Source: Rhizobium sp. SSA_523 (GTDB lineage: Bacteria; Pseudomonadota; Alphaproteobacteria; Rhizobiales; Rhizobiaceae). Taken from it: DNA of 64,000 nt. Each line of letters begins with the position of its first letter. Within the stretch, counting starts at the first letter, position 1. Both the position numbers and the translations under genes were made by a program. The stretch spans positions 1,860,001-1,924,000 of the forward strand of contig NZ_CP129382.1 of assembly GCF_030435705.1 (NCBI RefSeq), given 5' to 3'. Shown here piece by piece: positions 8,563 through 17,073 of this stretch. Under the pieces are notes generated by a model, which saw only the letters and a list, made by a program, of their open reading frames with translations, made no database searches and had not been told where the DNA came from.

Positions 8563-8964
8563 TCACATCACCTTTGCCGCCGTTACCTCCACCTCGACAA
8601 GAAATTCCGGCCGGGTGAAGCCGCCGACGACGATCAGCGTCGAGACCGGCTTCGGCGAGAGCGTGAAACGGTCGCGCACAGCCATATAAGCGGGGAAATC
8701 CTCGCGTTTCGTCAGAAAGCCGGAGATGCGGATGACATCGGCAAAGCTCATCCCCGCTTCGGCGAGGATTGCCTGGATGGCCTCGAAGCAGAGCTCCGCC
8801 TGCCCCGTCACATCGGCGGGAATGCTGTCATCGGGATGGATGCCGAGCTGACCGGATGTCACCAGCAACGCGGCGCCTGGCGGCACCAGCAGTCCCTGAT
8901 TATAGGCTCCGAAGGGCCGGCGCACCGAGGGTGGGTTGAAGACCTGTTTGTCCGGTGGCGCCAT
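8563..8964 (-). CDS. RidA/YjgF-YER057c-UK114 family protein
   Basis: 133 aa. The family pattern is clear: GAYNQGLLVPPGAALLVTSG near residue 19, GQAELCFEAIQAILAEAGMS in the middle, and VEVEVTAAKV at the C-terminus. Archetypal RidA proteins deaminate reactive enamine/imine intermediates using an Arg in the PARS motif; here the matching stretch reads KPVSTLIVV, so that Arg is absent. This suggests one of the Rid subfamilies without standard 2-iminobutanoate deaminase activity. Length is typical. Monocistronic, converging on the plus-strand repeats, with another repeat directly upstream of its start. Confidence 0.85.
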   Translation of the reverse strand: MAPPDKQVFNPPSVRRPFGAYNQGLLVPPGAALLVTSGQLGIHPDDSIPADVTGQAELCFEAIQAILAEAGMSFADVIRISGFLTKREDFPAYMAVRDRFTLSPKPVSTLIVVGGFTRPEFLVEVEVTAAKVM

Positions 8965-8984
8965 GCCGCCCTCTCCTGATTGTG

Positions 8985-9090
8985 GAGCATTTCCGGTGAA
9001 AGCGGGATCACCTGAAATGCGCTACCTACTTGTTTTTACACAGTCCGGACCCAAAACCGCTGACGGATTTTTGCTGGACCTGCTCTGAGA
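8985..9090. repeat. Rhizobial palindromic repeat (about 100 bp)
   Basis: Starts with an inverted repeat GCATTTCCGGTGA (8987-8999) / TCACCTGAAATGC (9008-9020), arms matching at 12 of 13 positions. Then comes a tail with TGTTTTTACACAGTCCGGAC and a GCTGGACCTGCTCTGA end that I recognise as a common small repeat in Rhizobium and Agrobacterium intergenic DNA. It lies upstream of the ridA-like gene start and could affect its promoter region. No gene is visible in 8965-9256. Confidence 0.5.
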
Positions 9091-9256
9091 CTGCCGCGGA
9101 GAAGTATAGCCGCCGCGATGCTGGCGGGAAGCGGAAATGCTGCAGCGGCCGGCGCTGAGACCGGATGACGCATCAATCGTCGAACTCAACCGCATCGGCG
9201 GGTCAGATCTCGTTCTCCAGCCTTTCCACTCTTCATTGAACAGTTCTGACGCTCTC

Positions 9257-9871
9257 TTAGAGCGCTGTCCCGTAGGGCACCAGGAACCCCTTCACCGCCT
9301 CGATCTCGTTGCCGCGGATTTCATGGCCGCCGGAATGCCAGTCGAGCGTGACCTGCTCTCCCTGGGCTTCGAAGTAATCGGCAAGCGCCTGGGTCAGCGG
9401 AACCGGGCAGATCGGATCCCGCTCGCCGGCGGTGATCAGCACCCGGCCCGTGCCCGGCCGTGCCTTCGGCTGGAACGGGATCAGCGGATGCATCAAGACG
9501 GCGGCATCGACCAGGCCCGGCGTTTCGATGGCCACATTGGCGAGGATATTGGCGCCGTTCGAAAAGCCGAGGCCGATGACCGGACCCGCCTGATACTGTT
9601 CGCGGCTGGCGGCGATGAATGCGGCCATCTTGGCGGTGGCGCGGGCAAGATCCTCCATGTCGTAGAGGCCCTCGGCGCGACGCCGGAAGAAGCGCGCAGC
9701 CCCGTGCTCGGAGACATCGCCGCGCGGCGAAATCACCGTCGCCTCCGGCAGAAGCCGGCTGGCGAAATCGAAGAACTGGTGTTCGTCGCCGCCGGTGCCG
9801 TGCAAGGCAAACAGGATGGGGGCGCCCGGTCTGCCCGGGCGCTTGAGGTGGATGTAGGCATCTGTGGTCAT
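9257..9871 (-). CDS. Alpha/beta hydrolase, MhqD/YpfH-like carboxylesterase
   Basis: 204 aa serine hydrolase. Oxyanion region LFALHGTGGDEHQF near the start, nucleophile elbow GFSNG (about residue 103), acid Asp in GERDPICP (about 153) and His in SGGHEI (about 187) make a full catalytic triad. It lies 10 bp behind the MhqO-like gene. In Bacillus the homologous pair MhqO (ring-cleaving dioxygenase) and MhqD (hydrolase) detoxifies hydroquinones and related electrophiles. The same role here is inference from the pairing. ATG 9871 is preceded by AAGGTG; a GTG at 9880 is an alternative start. Confidence 0.83.
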   Translation of the reverse strand: MTTDAYIHLKRPGRPGAPILFALHGTGGDEHQFFDFASRLLPEATVISPRGDVSEHGAARFFRRRAEGLYDMEDLARATAKMAAFIAASREQYQAGPVIGLGFSNGANILANVAIETPGLVDAAVLMHPLIPFQPKARPGTGRVLITAGERDPICPVPLTQALADYFEAQGEQVTLDWHSGGHEIRGNEIEAVKGFLVPYGTAL

Positions 9872-9881
9872 GGCGTTCACC

Positions 9882-10814
9882 TTACCCTTCCAGCTTTTCC
9901 AGATGCTCTTCGAGATAGGAGCGCAGATGGGCGTGCTGGGTCGGCAGCTTCAGGGCTTCGCCGAGATGGGCGGTATCCTCGTCGCGGTCGAAGCCCGGTT
10001 CATTGGTGGCGATTTCGAACAGCACGCCGCCCGGCGTACGGAAATAGATCGCCCAGAAATAATCGCGGTCGATGACCGGTGTGACCTGATAGCCGGTATC
10101 CATCAGCGCCTTGCGCACCGCCAGCTGCTTTTCGCGGTTTTCGACCGCAAAGGCGATGTGGTGAACGGAGCCGGCACCGAGATTGGCTCTGGCAATGTTC
10201 GGCAGGGTTTCGATATCGATCGTATCGGCACCGTTTCCGCCGGGAATGGCCAGCCGGGTCACGCCATCCTTCTGGTCCACCGGCTGATAGCCCATGAACT
10301 TCAAGAGCTCGAGCGTCGCGCCGTCATCGCGCAGCCGCAGAGAGGCGGAGTGGAAGCCGCGAATGGCATGATCGGCATCGACACCATTGCCCGTCCAGGC
10401 CTGGCGCGGATCATCCTTCACCTCGACAAGCGCCAGACCGTCGCCATCGGGACCGAAGAAATTGAGCCGCTTTTCGCCGAAGGTCTCATCGGTCTTCAGC
10501 TCCAGAATGCCCTTGCCGGCCAGACGTTCGCCCCAATAGGGGATGGCGCCCTGCGGCACGGCAAACACGGTCGTTCCCACTTCGCCGGTGCCGGGCCGGC
10601 CCTGCGACATATGCGGGAAGGGGAAATAGGTCATGACCGAGCCGGGCGTTCCCACTTCATCGCCGTAATACAGGTGGTAAACATCCGGCGCGTCGAAATT
10701 CACCGTCTTCTTCACCCGGCGAAGGCCGAGCGTATCGGTGAAGAACTGATTGTTCGTGCGGGCACTGGCGGCCATCGACGTGACGTGATGCAGGCCTTTG
10801 ATTTCTGTCAACAT
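9882..10814 (-). CDS. VOC-family ring-cleaving dioxygenase, MhqO-like
   Basis: 310 aa with two repeated glyoxalase/VOC modules. Likely metal ligands: His in GLHHVTS (residues 7-13), His in SVHHIAFAV (about 218) and Glu in GGVLFEIATNEPGF (about 268), the usual 2-His-1-carboxylate set of extradiol-type enzymes. The family (MhqA/MhqO) includes hydroquinone-specific ring-cleavage enzymes. It is the first gene of a two-gene operon with the hydrolase, and a 9-bp perfect inverted repeat lies 93 bp upstream of its start. Its own regulator (MarR or HxlR type would be expected) is not next to it. Confidence 0.85.
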   Translation of the reverse strand: MLTEIKGLHHVTSMAASARTNNQFFTDTLGLRRVKKTVNFDAPDVYHLYYGDEVGTPGSVMTYFPFPHMSQGRPGTGEVGTTVFAVPQGAIPYWGERLAGKGILELKTDETFGEKRLNFFGPDGDGLALVEVKDDPRQAWTGNGVDADHAIRGFHSASLRLRDDGATLELLKFMGYQPVDQKDGVTRLAIPGGNGADTIDIETLPNIARANLGAGSVHHIAFAVENREKQLAVRKALMDTGYQVTPVIDRDYFWAIYFRTPGGVLFEIATNEPGFDRDEDTAHLGEALKLPTQHAHLRSYLEEHLEKLEG

Positions 10815-10906
10815 GACGATCTTCTTTCCTCAAACCTCGTGCGGCGCCGGTAATCGGCTCGCTTGTCTGGGGTGAAGATGGTCACTTTTGGCCCCGATGC
10901 ATAGAT

Positions 10907-10930
10907 TGAACAATCAGAACGGATTGTTCA
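10907..10930. promoter_or_regulatory. Candidate operator: 9-bp inverted repeat upstream of the MhqO-like gene
   Basis: Perfect arms TGAACAATC (10907-10915) and GATTGTTCA (10922-10930) with a 6-bp spacer, in the gap between the MhqO-like start (10814) and ung. Symmetry and size suit a dimeric winged-helix repressor of the MarR/HxlR kind that commonly controls mhq genes. It also lies just past the stop of ung, but has no T-run, so it is unlikely to be a terminator. The regulator is not identified. Confidence 0.5.
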
Positions 10931-10947
10931 CAAAACGAATCTTGCAG

Positions 10948-11670
10948 TCACTCGGCGTTAGCGGGCACGGCTGGCATGGCCGGCACGGGTGGAAGCTGCC
11001 AGTCGACCGGGTCCCGGCCATTGGAGATGAGATAGGCATTGGCTTTGGAGAAGGGGCGCGAGCCGAAGAAGCCGTTATGGGCGGAGAGCGGGGACGGATG
11101 CGGCGATTTCAGCACGAGATGCCGGCGCTGATCGACAAAGCCCGCCTTCTTCTGCGCATAGGCGCCCCATAGCAGGAAGACCACATGGCTGCATTCCTCG
11201 TTGACAGCGCGGATGACGGCGTCGGTGAAGCGCTCCCAGCCTTTGCCCTGGTGCGAGGCGGCCTTTGCCTCCTCCACCGTCAAAACGCTGTTCAACAGGA
11301 GCACGCCCTGGCGCGCCCAATGCTCCAGAAAGCCGTGGGCGGCAGGCGCAATGCCAAGATCCGACTGCATCTCCTTGTAGATATTGACAAGCGAGGGCGG
11401 AATTCGGACCCCCGGCCTCACGCTGAAGCAGAGCCCATGCGCCTGGCCGAGACCATGATAGGGATCCTGCCCCAGGATCACCACCTTCACCTCGGAGAGC
11501 GGCGTCAGGTCCAGCGCGCGGAAATATTCGCTGCCCCGCGGGAAGATGTGCTTTCCCGCCTCCTTCTCGGCACTCAGGAACTGCCGGAGGGCTGCCATAT
11601 AGGGATCGGAAAATTGCGGCGCCAGCGCCCGTTTCCAGCTCTCTTCCAGCTTCACGCCGCTCTCTGCCAT
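10948..11670 (-). CDS. ung: Uracil-DNA glycosylase (family 1)
   Basis: 240 aa; removes uracil from DNA as the first step of base excision repair. Motif A GQDPYHG holds the catalytic Asp (about residue 69), the uracil-binding [10 protein letters not shown] stretch is in the middle, and motif [14 protein letters not shown] carries the catalytic His and the minor-groove loop. The ATG at 11670 ([10 protein letters not shown]) follows AAGGA at normal spacing and starts 26 bp after the stop of galE, so the two genes may be co-transcribed. The frame continues upstream into galE, but that part is not family sequence. The C-terminus has a Pro/Ala-rich tail. Confidence 0.95.
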   Translation of the reverse strand: MAESGVKLEESWKRALAPQFSDPYMAALRQFLSAEKEAGKHIFPRGSEYFRALDLTPLSEVKVVILGQDPYHGLGQAHGLCFSVRPGVRIPPSLVNIYKEMQSDLGIAPAAHGFLEHWARQGVLLLNSVLTVEEAKAASHQGKGWERFTDAVIRAVNEECSHVVFLLWGAYAQKKAGFVDQRRHLVLKSPHPSPLSAHNGFFGSRPFSKANAYLISNGRDPVDWQLPPVPAMPAVPANAE

Positions 11671-11696
11671 GCCGATCTGTCCTTTTGTCGCAACCG

Positions 11697-12686
11697 TTAC
11701 TGCAGGTGGAAATTGGCCTTCGAATGCCAATCCCAGGCGGAGCGGATGATGTCGTGCAGCGTATAGCGCGGCTCCCAGCCCAGCACCGCTCTGGCTCTGT
11801 CGTTATTGGCAACGAGCGTGGTGGAATCGCCGTCGCGGCGGCCGACATATTCGACCGGAAAGGGCTTGCCGGACACGTCGGAAATCGCCGCCAGCAGTTC
11901 CTTCACCGTGGTGCCCGTGCCGGTGCCGAGATTGAGCTCCACCGTCTCGCCGCCGGCGAGCAGGTAATCGACGGCGCGCACATGCGCATCGGCAAGATCG
12001 AGCACATGAATATAGTCGCGAACACAGGTGCCGTCGCGCGTGTCGTAATCATCGCCAAACACCTTGAAGCCCTGGCGGCGGCCAAGCGCCGCCTCGATGG
12101 CCAGCGGGATCGCATGGGTTTCCGGCGTATGCCATTCACCAATGCGGCCGGCGAAATCCGCGCCGGCGGCGTTGAAATAGCGCAGCATCACCGACCGCAG
12201 GCCCTTATAGGTACCGTAATCCTTCAGCGCCTGCTCGATGATGAACTTGGTGCGGCCATAAGGGTTGATCGGCGCCTGGCGATGCGTCTCGTCCATCGGC
12301 ACCTGGTCCGGCAGGCCATAGGTGGCGCAGGTGGAGGAGAAAACGAAGGCCTTGACGCCTGCATCCATCGCCGCCGACAGAAGTGTCAGCGCGCCGATGA
12401 CATTGTTGTCGTAGAAGGCGACCGGATTTTTCACCGACTCACCCACTTCGATCAAAGCGGCGAAATGCAGAACCGCATCCGGCTGATATTTGGCAAAGAC
12501 CTCGTCCAGTCGCGCCCTGTCGCGGATATCGCCTTCTTCCAGCGGCCCCCATTTGACGAATTCCGCATGGCCATTGGTGAGGTTGTCGAAGACGATGGGC
12601 TGATAGCCGCGTTCGGCAAGCAGAAGGCAATTATGCGAGCCGATATAGCCGGCACCGCCGACCACGAGGACCTTTTTCTGAGACAT
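11697..12686 (-). CDS. galE: UDP-glucose 4-epimerase
   Basis: 329 aa extended SDR enzyme interconverting UDP-glucose and UDP-galactose for surface polysaccharides and galactose use. NAD-binding GGAGYIGSH at residues 9-17; catalytic FSSTCATYG (Ser/Thr) near residue 119 and YGRTK near 144; FNAAGAD near 167; conserved RDYIHV near 227. Length is typical for GalE. Followed by ung on the same strand after 26 bp. No other sugar-nucleotide genes are adjacent. Confidence 0.95.
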   Translation of the reverse strand: MSQKKVLVVGGAGYIGSHNCLLLAERGYQPIVFDNLTNGHAEFVKWGPLEEGDIRDRARLDEVFAKYQPDAVLHFAALIEVGESVKNPVAFYDNNVIGALTLLSAAMDAGVKAFVFSSTCATYGLPDQVPMDETHRQAPINPYGRTKFIIEQALKDYGTYKGLRSVMLRYFNAAGADFAGRIGEWHTPETHAIPLAIEAALGRRQGFKVFGDDYDTRDGTCVRDYIHVLDLADAHVRAVDYLLAGGETVELNLGTGTGTTVKELLAAISDVSGKPFPVEYVGRRDGDSTTLVANNDRARAVLGWEPRYTLHDIIRSAWDWHSKANFHLQ

Positions 12687-12876
12687 GAGTGGGCTGCGAC
12701 TCCCTGTGTTGTGCGGCCAGCACTATAGCCGCGCGCCGACCAAAGACCAGCCTGTCCTGAAGCCTTGTCCTGGAAGCCCTTTCATGGAAGCGGCCTTGCG
12801 ATGAAACTTGATCCGCCGCATAGGGATTTCCCTGCCGAACGGCCTTCCGCTATCATGGATGAGGGCGGAAGATTGG

Positions 12877-13254
12877 ATGGGTTTCCCTATGACGCGTTGG
12901 GTATTTCTCGGCCTCGGCTGGTTCTTCGTGGCGGTCGGCGTCGTCGGCGCCTTCCTGCCGCTCCTGCCCACCACGCCCTTCCTGCTGCTGGCGCTTGCCT
13001 GTTTCACCCGCTCCTCTCCCCGGCTCGAGGCCTGGCTGATGAACCATCCGCGCTTCGGCAAGCCGTTGCGGGACTGGCGGCGCAACGGCGCCATTTCCCG
13101 CAAGGCGAAGCTTGCAGCCGTCGGCCTGATGGCCGCAAGCTATGCCGTGTTCTTCTTCGGCACCTCGCCGCCGCTATGGCGCGCCCTGCTGGTCGCGGCG
13201 ATCCTGTCCGCCTCGTCGCTGTTCATCGTCACCCGGCCGGATGCCGGCGCCTGA
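12877..13254 (+). CDS. DUF454 (YbaN-like) inner-membrane protein
   Basis: About 125 aa. An N-terminal hydrophobic helix WVFLGLGWFFVAVGVVGAFL is followed by the DUF454 signature LPLLPTTPFLLLALACF, then the soluble motif HPRFGKPLRDWR and two further membrane segments. The family is widespread in proteobacteria and has no assigned function. Start at 12877 (MGFPMTRW) has GGAAG upstream; ATG 12889 is a close alternative. Divergent from galE and convergent with hmuV, 15 bp from the hmuV stop. Confidence 0.8.
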   Translation: MGFPMTRWVFLGLGWFFVAVGVVGAFLPLLPTTPFLLLALACFTRSSPRLEAWLMNHPRFGKPLRDWRRNGAISRKAKLAAVGLMAASYAVFFFGTSPPLWRALLVAAILSASSLFIVTRPDAGA

Positions 13255-13268
13255 GAGCCTGGCTCCGC

Positions 13269-14066
13269 TCAGGCAGACGCCCCATGCCGCGATTGCGGCA
13301 GCACGAAGGGGATATGGGCGGCCGGCATGCGGCCGACAGCGCCGGCAATGCCGTAGACATTGGCGATGATCTCGTCGCTTAGCGTCTCGACGCAGGGTCC
13401 TTCGGCAACGATGCGTCCCTTGTTGAGCACGATCACCTGATCGGCGAATTCCGCAGCCAGATTGAGGTCGTGGAGGATCGCCAGCACCATGCCGCCATCA
13501 TTGGCGAAGGCGCGTGCCGTTTCCAGGACCGCGATCTGGTGACCGAGATCGAGGCTCGCCGTCGGCTCGTCCAGGAAGAGGCCGCGCGCGATATCCCGGT
13601 CGACCGCATGGGGCACTTGCGCAAGGGCGCGGGCGAATTGCACGCGCTGCTGCTCGCCGCCCGACAGCGAGGGATAGCTGCGCCCTTCGAAGCCGGAGAG
13701 GCCGACCCGCTTCAGGGCCTGCCGCGCCTGCACTGTCGGATCGAGGGCGCCCTGCGCCACCGCGCCCATGCGCACGATTTCCAGCGCCGTGAAGGGAAAG
13801 GCCAGTTCGCTCGCCTGCGGCAGCACTGCGCGGCGCGCCGCCAATTGTTGCGGCTGATAGAGCGAGATCGCCATGCCGTCATAGGTCACGCGGCCGGCGC
13901 TGACCTCGATCTCGCCCGACAGGGCCTTCAAGAGGGTTGATTTTCCCGCGCCGTTCGGCCCGATGATCACCGTCATCGCGCCCGGCCGCAGGTCAAGCGA
14001 GACATCGTCCAGCAGCCGGCGGCCAGCGCGTTCGACAGAAATGGAATGGGCACGGATCATATTCAT
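13269..14066 (-). CDS. hmuV: Heme ABC transporter ATP-binding protein
   Basis: 265 aa ATPase that powers heme import across the inner membrane. Walker A GPNGAGKST (about residue 38), signature LSGGEQQRVQFARAL (about 142), Walker B GLFLDEPTASLD, and switch His in LHDLNLAAEF. ATGA overlap with the end of hmuU (14063-14066) shows tight coupling; a second ATG at 14060 is possible. The same frame stays open far into hmuU, but that part is not protein of this family. Last gene of hmuTUV. Confidence 0.93.
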   Translation of the reverse strand: MNMIRAHSISVERAGRRLLDDVSLDLRPGAMTVIIGPNGAGKSTLLKALSGEIEVSAGRVTYDGMAISLYQPQQLAARRAVLPQASELAFPFTALEIVRMGAVAQGALDPTVQARQALKRVGLSGFEGRSYPSLSGGEQQRVQFARALAQVPHAVDRDIARGLFLDEPTASLDLGHQIAVLETARAFANDGGMVLAILHDLNLAAEFADQVIVLNKGRIVAEGPCVETLSDEIIANVYGIAGAVGRMPAAHIPFVLPQSRHGASA

Positions 14067-15148
14067 TCTCCCATGCGGCGCGCGCCATTGCGGCCGAGAA
14101 GCAGCATCAGGAAGACCGGCGCGCCGAACAGGGCGGTGATGATGCCGATCGGCAATTCGGCAGGAGCCACGATGGTGCGGGCGACGCTGTCGGCAATCAG
14201 CAGCAGCGCGCCGCCGCCGATCGCGGAGGCCGGCAGGAGGAAGCGATGCGAGGGGCCGATGACCAGCCGCAGCAGATGCGGGACGACAATGCCGACAAAA
14301 CCGATGGAGCCGGCAACGGCAACCGTCGCGCCGCAGGCGGCCGCCACGGCAAGGATCACCAGCCGCTTCAGCCGCTGCACCGGAATGCCGAGATGGAAGG
14401 CGGCGGCATCGCCGAGGATCAGCGCATCGAGACCGCGTGCCACGAAGGGAATGATGGCCACGACCAGCACAACGAAGGGCATGACCGAGATTACCCGGGC
14501 GAACGTGGCGCCGCCCAGCGAGCCGAGGCTCCAGAAGGTGATGTCGCGCAATTGCCGGTCGTCGGCGGTGAAGATGAACAGGCCCATCAGCGCCGCGCTC
14601 AGCGCACCGACGGCAATGCCGGAGAGGATGAGCGTCGTGGTATGGGTCTGACCGCCGCGCGTGGCGATGCGGTAGAGCAGCCAGGTATTGAAGAGGCCGC
14701 CGCAAAAGGCCATCAGCGGCAGGAAATGGCTGCCGAGCACAGCGGCGACCGGCGCCAGCACGCCCGTGCCGAGCACGATGCCGGCCACGGCAAACAGCGC
14801 GGCGCCCGAAGTGACGCCGACGACGCCGGGATCGGCCAGCGGATTGCGGAACAGGCCCTGCATCATGGCGCCGGATATGGCAAGGCCGGCACCGACCAGC
14901 AGGCCGAGCGCGGTGCGCGGCAGGCGCACGGCCTCCAGCACCACGCGTTCCTGCAGCGCCAGTTCGTGCCCGCGTCCGGTCATGTAGAGCCAGAGATGCG
15001 AAAGATCGACGCCCGTCGGTCCGCTGCCGAGCGAGATCAGGCAGGCCACCGCCAGGAGCAGCAGGAGCGCGAGAATGCAAAGGACACCCTGGCGCGAGCG
15101 ATCGCCATCCTCATTGCCTGTGCGAAGCCACACCAGAGCGGCCCGCAC
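14063..15148 (-). CDS. hmuU: Heme ABC transporter permease (FecCD family)
   Basis: 361 aa, about ten hydrophobic segments as in BtuC/HmuU-type permeases. Family landmarks: RLPRTALGLLVGAGLAISGA (about residues 74-93), NPLADPGVVGVTSGAALFA, and GFVGIVVPHLLRLVIGPSHR near residue 284, the loop that contacts the ATPase. It forms the dimeric channel for heme delivered by HmuT. The gene lies 3 bp after hmuT and overlaps hmuV by 4 bp, so hmuT-hmuU-hmuV form one unit. Confidence 0.93.
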   Translation of the reverse strand: MRAALVWLRTGNEDGDRSRQGVLCILALLLLLAVACLISLGSGPTGVDLSHLWLYMTGRGHELALQERVVLEAVRLPRTALGLLVGAGLAISGAMMQGLFRNPLADPGVVGVTSGAALFAVAGIVLGTGVLAPVAAVLGSHFLPLMAFCGGLFNTWLLYRIATRGGQTHTTTLILSGIAVGALSAALMGLFIFTADDRQLRDITFWSLGSLGGATFARVISVMPFVVLVVAIIPFVARGLDALILGDAAAFHLGIPVQRLKRLVILAVAAACGATVAVAGSIGFVGIVVPHLLRLVIGPSHRFLLPASAIGGGALLLIADSVARTIVAPAELPIGIITALFGAPVFLMLLLGRNGARRMGE

Positions 15149-15151
15149 GGT

Positions 15152-16045
15152 TCAGAAGCTTTCGGGATAAAGCTGTGCGGCCAGCGCCTGCGCGGCCGCG
15201 GGCGTGCGCGGGCCAAAGCCGAGAAGCAATAGGCCATCCATGCGGATGAGCGATTTTGAGGCCGCGGCCGGCGTCGACTGGAAGGCGGGCAGCGCAAAGA
15301 TGTCCTCGGTCTTCACGCCGTGATTTCCGGACTGCATGACAAGCACCACATCCGGCCGCGCACCGATCACCGCCTCGTCGGTCAGCGGCTTGTAGCCGGT
15401 AATGCCTTCCGCCGCATTGACTCCGCCGGCGAGCCGGATGATCTCGGCGGCTTCGGTCTCCCGGCCTCCGGCCATGACCCGGCCATTGGTGAGCGACAGA
15501 ACGAAGAGAACCCGCTTGCGCGGCTCCGGCAGTTTCGCCACCTCGCCGGCCAGCGCCGCCAGCTCTTCATCCGCTTTGGCGGCAAGCTGTTCGGCCTTGT
15601 CCGACAGGCCGACGGCCGTTCCGACATCGCGGATCTTGCGTGCAATGGCCGAGCCTTCCGGCGGCGTCGCGATCACCACCATGGGAATTTCGCTCGCCTT
15701 CAGAATGGCCAGCGCATCGGGCGGGCCGGCGCCGTCTTCCGACAGGATCAGATCCGGCCTCTGGCCGAGAATCCCCTCCGGAGACAAAGCCCGCATATAG
15801 CCGATATCCGGCTTCTTCATCGCTTCAGCCGGATAGGTGCTGGTGGAATCACGCGCCACGATGCGCTCGCCCGCCCCCAGGGCATGGAGGATTTCGGTAA
15901 CGGTGCCGCCAACGGAGACGATGCGCGTCGCGGCCGGATTGGCGGCGTCCGAGGCATGGGCGAGCAGCAGGCGGGGGGCAGCGGCAAGCCCGCTCCAGAG
16001 AAAGGCTGAAACAAGAGCGGTTTTGACAAGCGCATGCATGGTCAT
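15152..16045 (-). CDS. hmuT: Periplasmic heme-binding protein of the Hmu transporter
   Basis: 297 aa. Sec signal peptide visible (hydrophobic stretch LVSAFLWSGLAAAPRLLLAHA), then the Peripla_BP_2 fold: RIVSVGGTVTEILHALGAGERIV, RDSTSTYP, and DIGYMRALSPEGILGQRPDL. HmuT/ShuT proteins bind heme with a Tyr; YPAEA and IGYMR are candidate positions. The start may be 16045 or the ATG at 16039. First gene of hmuTUV, transcribed away from hmuQ-hutX across a 156-bp region. Iron control (RirA/Irr/HmuP) is expected for rhizobia, but I could not identify a convincing box. Confidence 0.9.
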   Translation of the reverse strand: MTMHALVKTALVSAFLWSGLAAAPRLLLAHASDAANPAATRIVSVGGTVTEILHALGAGERIVARDSTSTYPAEAMKKPDIGYMRALSPEGILGQRPDLILSEDGAGPPDALAILKASEIPMVVIATPPEGSAIARKIRDVGTAVGLSDKAEQLAAKADEELAALAGEVAKLPEPRKRVLFVLSLTNGRVMAGGRETEAAEIIRLAGGVNAAEGITGYKPLTDEAVIGARPDVVLVMQSGNHGVKTEDIFALPAFQSTPAAASKSLIRMDGLLLLGFGPRTPAAAQALAAQLYPESF

Positions 16046-16201
16046 ATGATCCAGAAGCCGCGCCCGGGGACGCCAAGAAAAGCTATGCCCGGGCGACGTC
16101 GATTAAACATGAATTTTATCGACAGGTTTAAGGCTTTTCAACCGGGCCGGCAACAGATATCTTGAGGGAACAACACCACTTAACAGAGAGGACACCGACT
16201 G
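16046..16201. promoter_or_regulatory. Divergent promoter region between hmuTUV and hmuQ-hutX
   Basis: 156 bp separating two heme operons that should be switched on together under iron limitation. It is AT-richer than its surroundings and contains an inverted repeat TTAAAC (16103-16108) / GTTTAA (16126-16131) with a 17-bp spacer. I see no clear Irr (ICE) or RirA (IRO) consensus, so the regulator is not assigned. GAGAGG at the hmuQ side is its ribosome binding site. Confidence 0.45.
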
Positions 16202-16546
16202 ATGTATATTGCGATGAACCGTTTCCGCGTCGTGCCGGGCTATGAGCAGGCCTTCGAGGAGATCTGGAAGAGCCGCGAGCGCCACCTGTCATCGATGCCG
16301 GGCTATGTGGAGTTCCACATGCTGAAGGGCGGCAAGCAGGACGATCACACGCTTTATGTCTCGCACACGGTATGGGAGAGCCAGGAACACTTCACCGCCT
16401 GGACGAAATCGGAACAGTTCCGCGCCGCCCATGCACGCGCCGGCGAAAACCGCGGCAAGGTGGAGTATCTCTCCGGCCCGCATTTCGAAGGCTTCGAGGT
16501 GATCATCCACGAAGACCGCAACGGCCGCGCCGCGGTGGCCGCATGA
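16202..16546 (+). CDS. hmuQ: Heme-degrading monooxygenase (ABM fold, IsdG/HmuQ-like)
   Basis: 114 aa single ferredoxin-like ABM domain. MNRFRVVPGYEQAFEEIWK, SMPGYVEFHMLKG and the SHTVWESQEHFTAWTKSEQF block match the antibiotic-biosynthesis-monooxygenase family, and the AAHARAG His is the likely heme ligand by comparison with IsdG/HmuQ enzymes. Rhizobial HmuQ/HmuD proteins open the heme ring to release iron. Its stop overlaps the hutX start as ATGA, and the operon faces hmuTUV, so imported heme would be handled here. Confidence 0.85.
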   Translation: MYIAMNRFRVVPGYEQAFEEIWKSRERHLSSMPGYVEFHMLKGGKQDDHTLYVSHTVWESQEHFTAWTKSEQFRAAHARAGENRGKVEYLSGPHFEGFEVIIHEDRNGRAAVAA

Positions 16547-17073
16547 GGGACGCCTCGACCGTCTCCGAGGGAGAGGATCGTCGCCGGCGGGCCGAAATGG
16601 CGCTCGCCGAAAAGCCGGACGGCGTGGTGGAGGCGATCGCCGCCAATGCCGAGGTCAGTCCTGCCGAGATCCTGGCCATCCTGCCGGTTGGCGCCGCAAC
16701 CATGGCCGATGCCGGCGAGTTCGAAGCCATCTGGGCCGAAATGTCCGGCTGGGGCGAGGTCCTGTTCATCGTTCACACCGAGGATATCGTGCTGGAGGCA
16801 AGCGGCAGGCTGCCGCCCGGCAGCGAGGGCCATGGCTGGTTCAACATCCACGGCGACAGCCCGATCGGCGGCCATATCCGCAAGGAGAACTGCGTCGGCC
16901 TCTGCTTTGTCGACCGCGCCTTTCACGGCCGGCGGTCATGTTCCGTGTGGTTCATGAACGGCAAGGGCGCCGCCATGTTCAAGGTCTTCGTCAAGCGCGA
17001 CGAGACACGCGCACTCGTGGCCGAGCAGCTGGCCAGGTTTGAGGCCCTGCGCGATCGCTATGCCGGTGTCTGA
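16543..17073 (+). CDS. hutX: Cytosolic heme utilisation carrier HutX/HuvX family
   Basis: 176 aa. VSPAEILAILPVGAATMADAG, WGEVLFIVHTEDIVLEASG and GWFNIHGDSPIGGHIRKENC follow the HutX/HuvX (DUF1008) pattern; these proteins bind heme in the cytoplasm and pass it to degrading enzymes. Translationally coupled to hmuQ (4-bp overlap). An internal ATG 18 codons downstream (MALAEKPDG) is an alternative start. The stop codon lies inside the first unit of a 16-bp tandem repeat (17069-17128). No hmuS gene is present in this locus. Confidence 0.88.
   Translation: MRDASTVSEGEDRRRRAEMALAEKPDGVVEAIAANAEVSPAEILAILPVGAATMADAGEFEAIWAEMSGWGEVLFIVHTEDIVLEASGRLPPGSEGHGWFNIHGDSPIGGHIRKENCVGLCFVDRAFHGRRSCSVWFMNGKGAAMFKVFVKRDETRALVAEQLARFEALRDRYAGV

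Noticed and set aside
13269..15080. Single 603-codon open frame over hmuV and most of hmuU
   Set aside because: Only the last 265 codons (hmuV) are family sequence; the first part is an out-of-frame reading of hmuU, which has its own clear frame 14063-15148.
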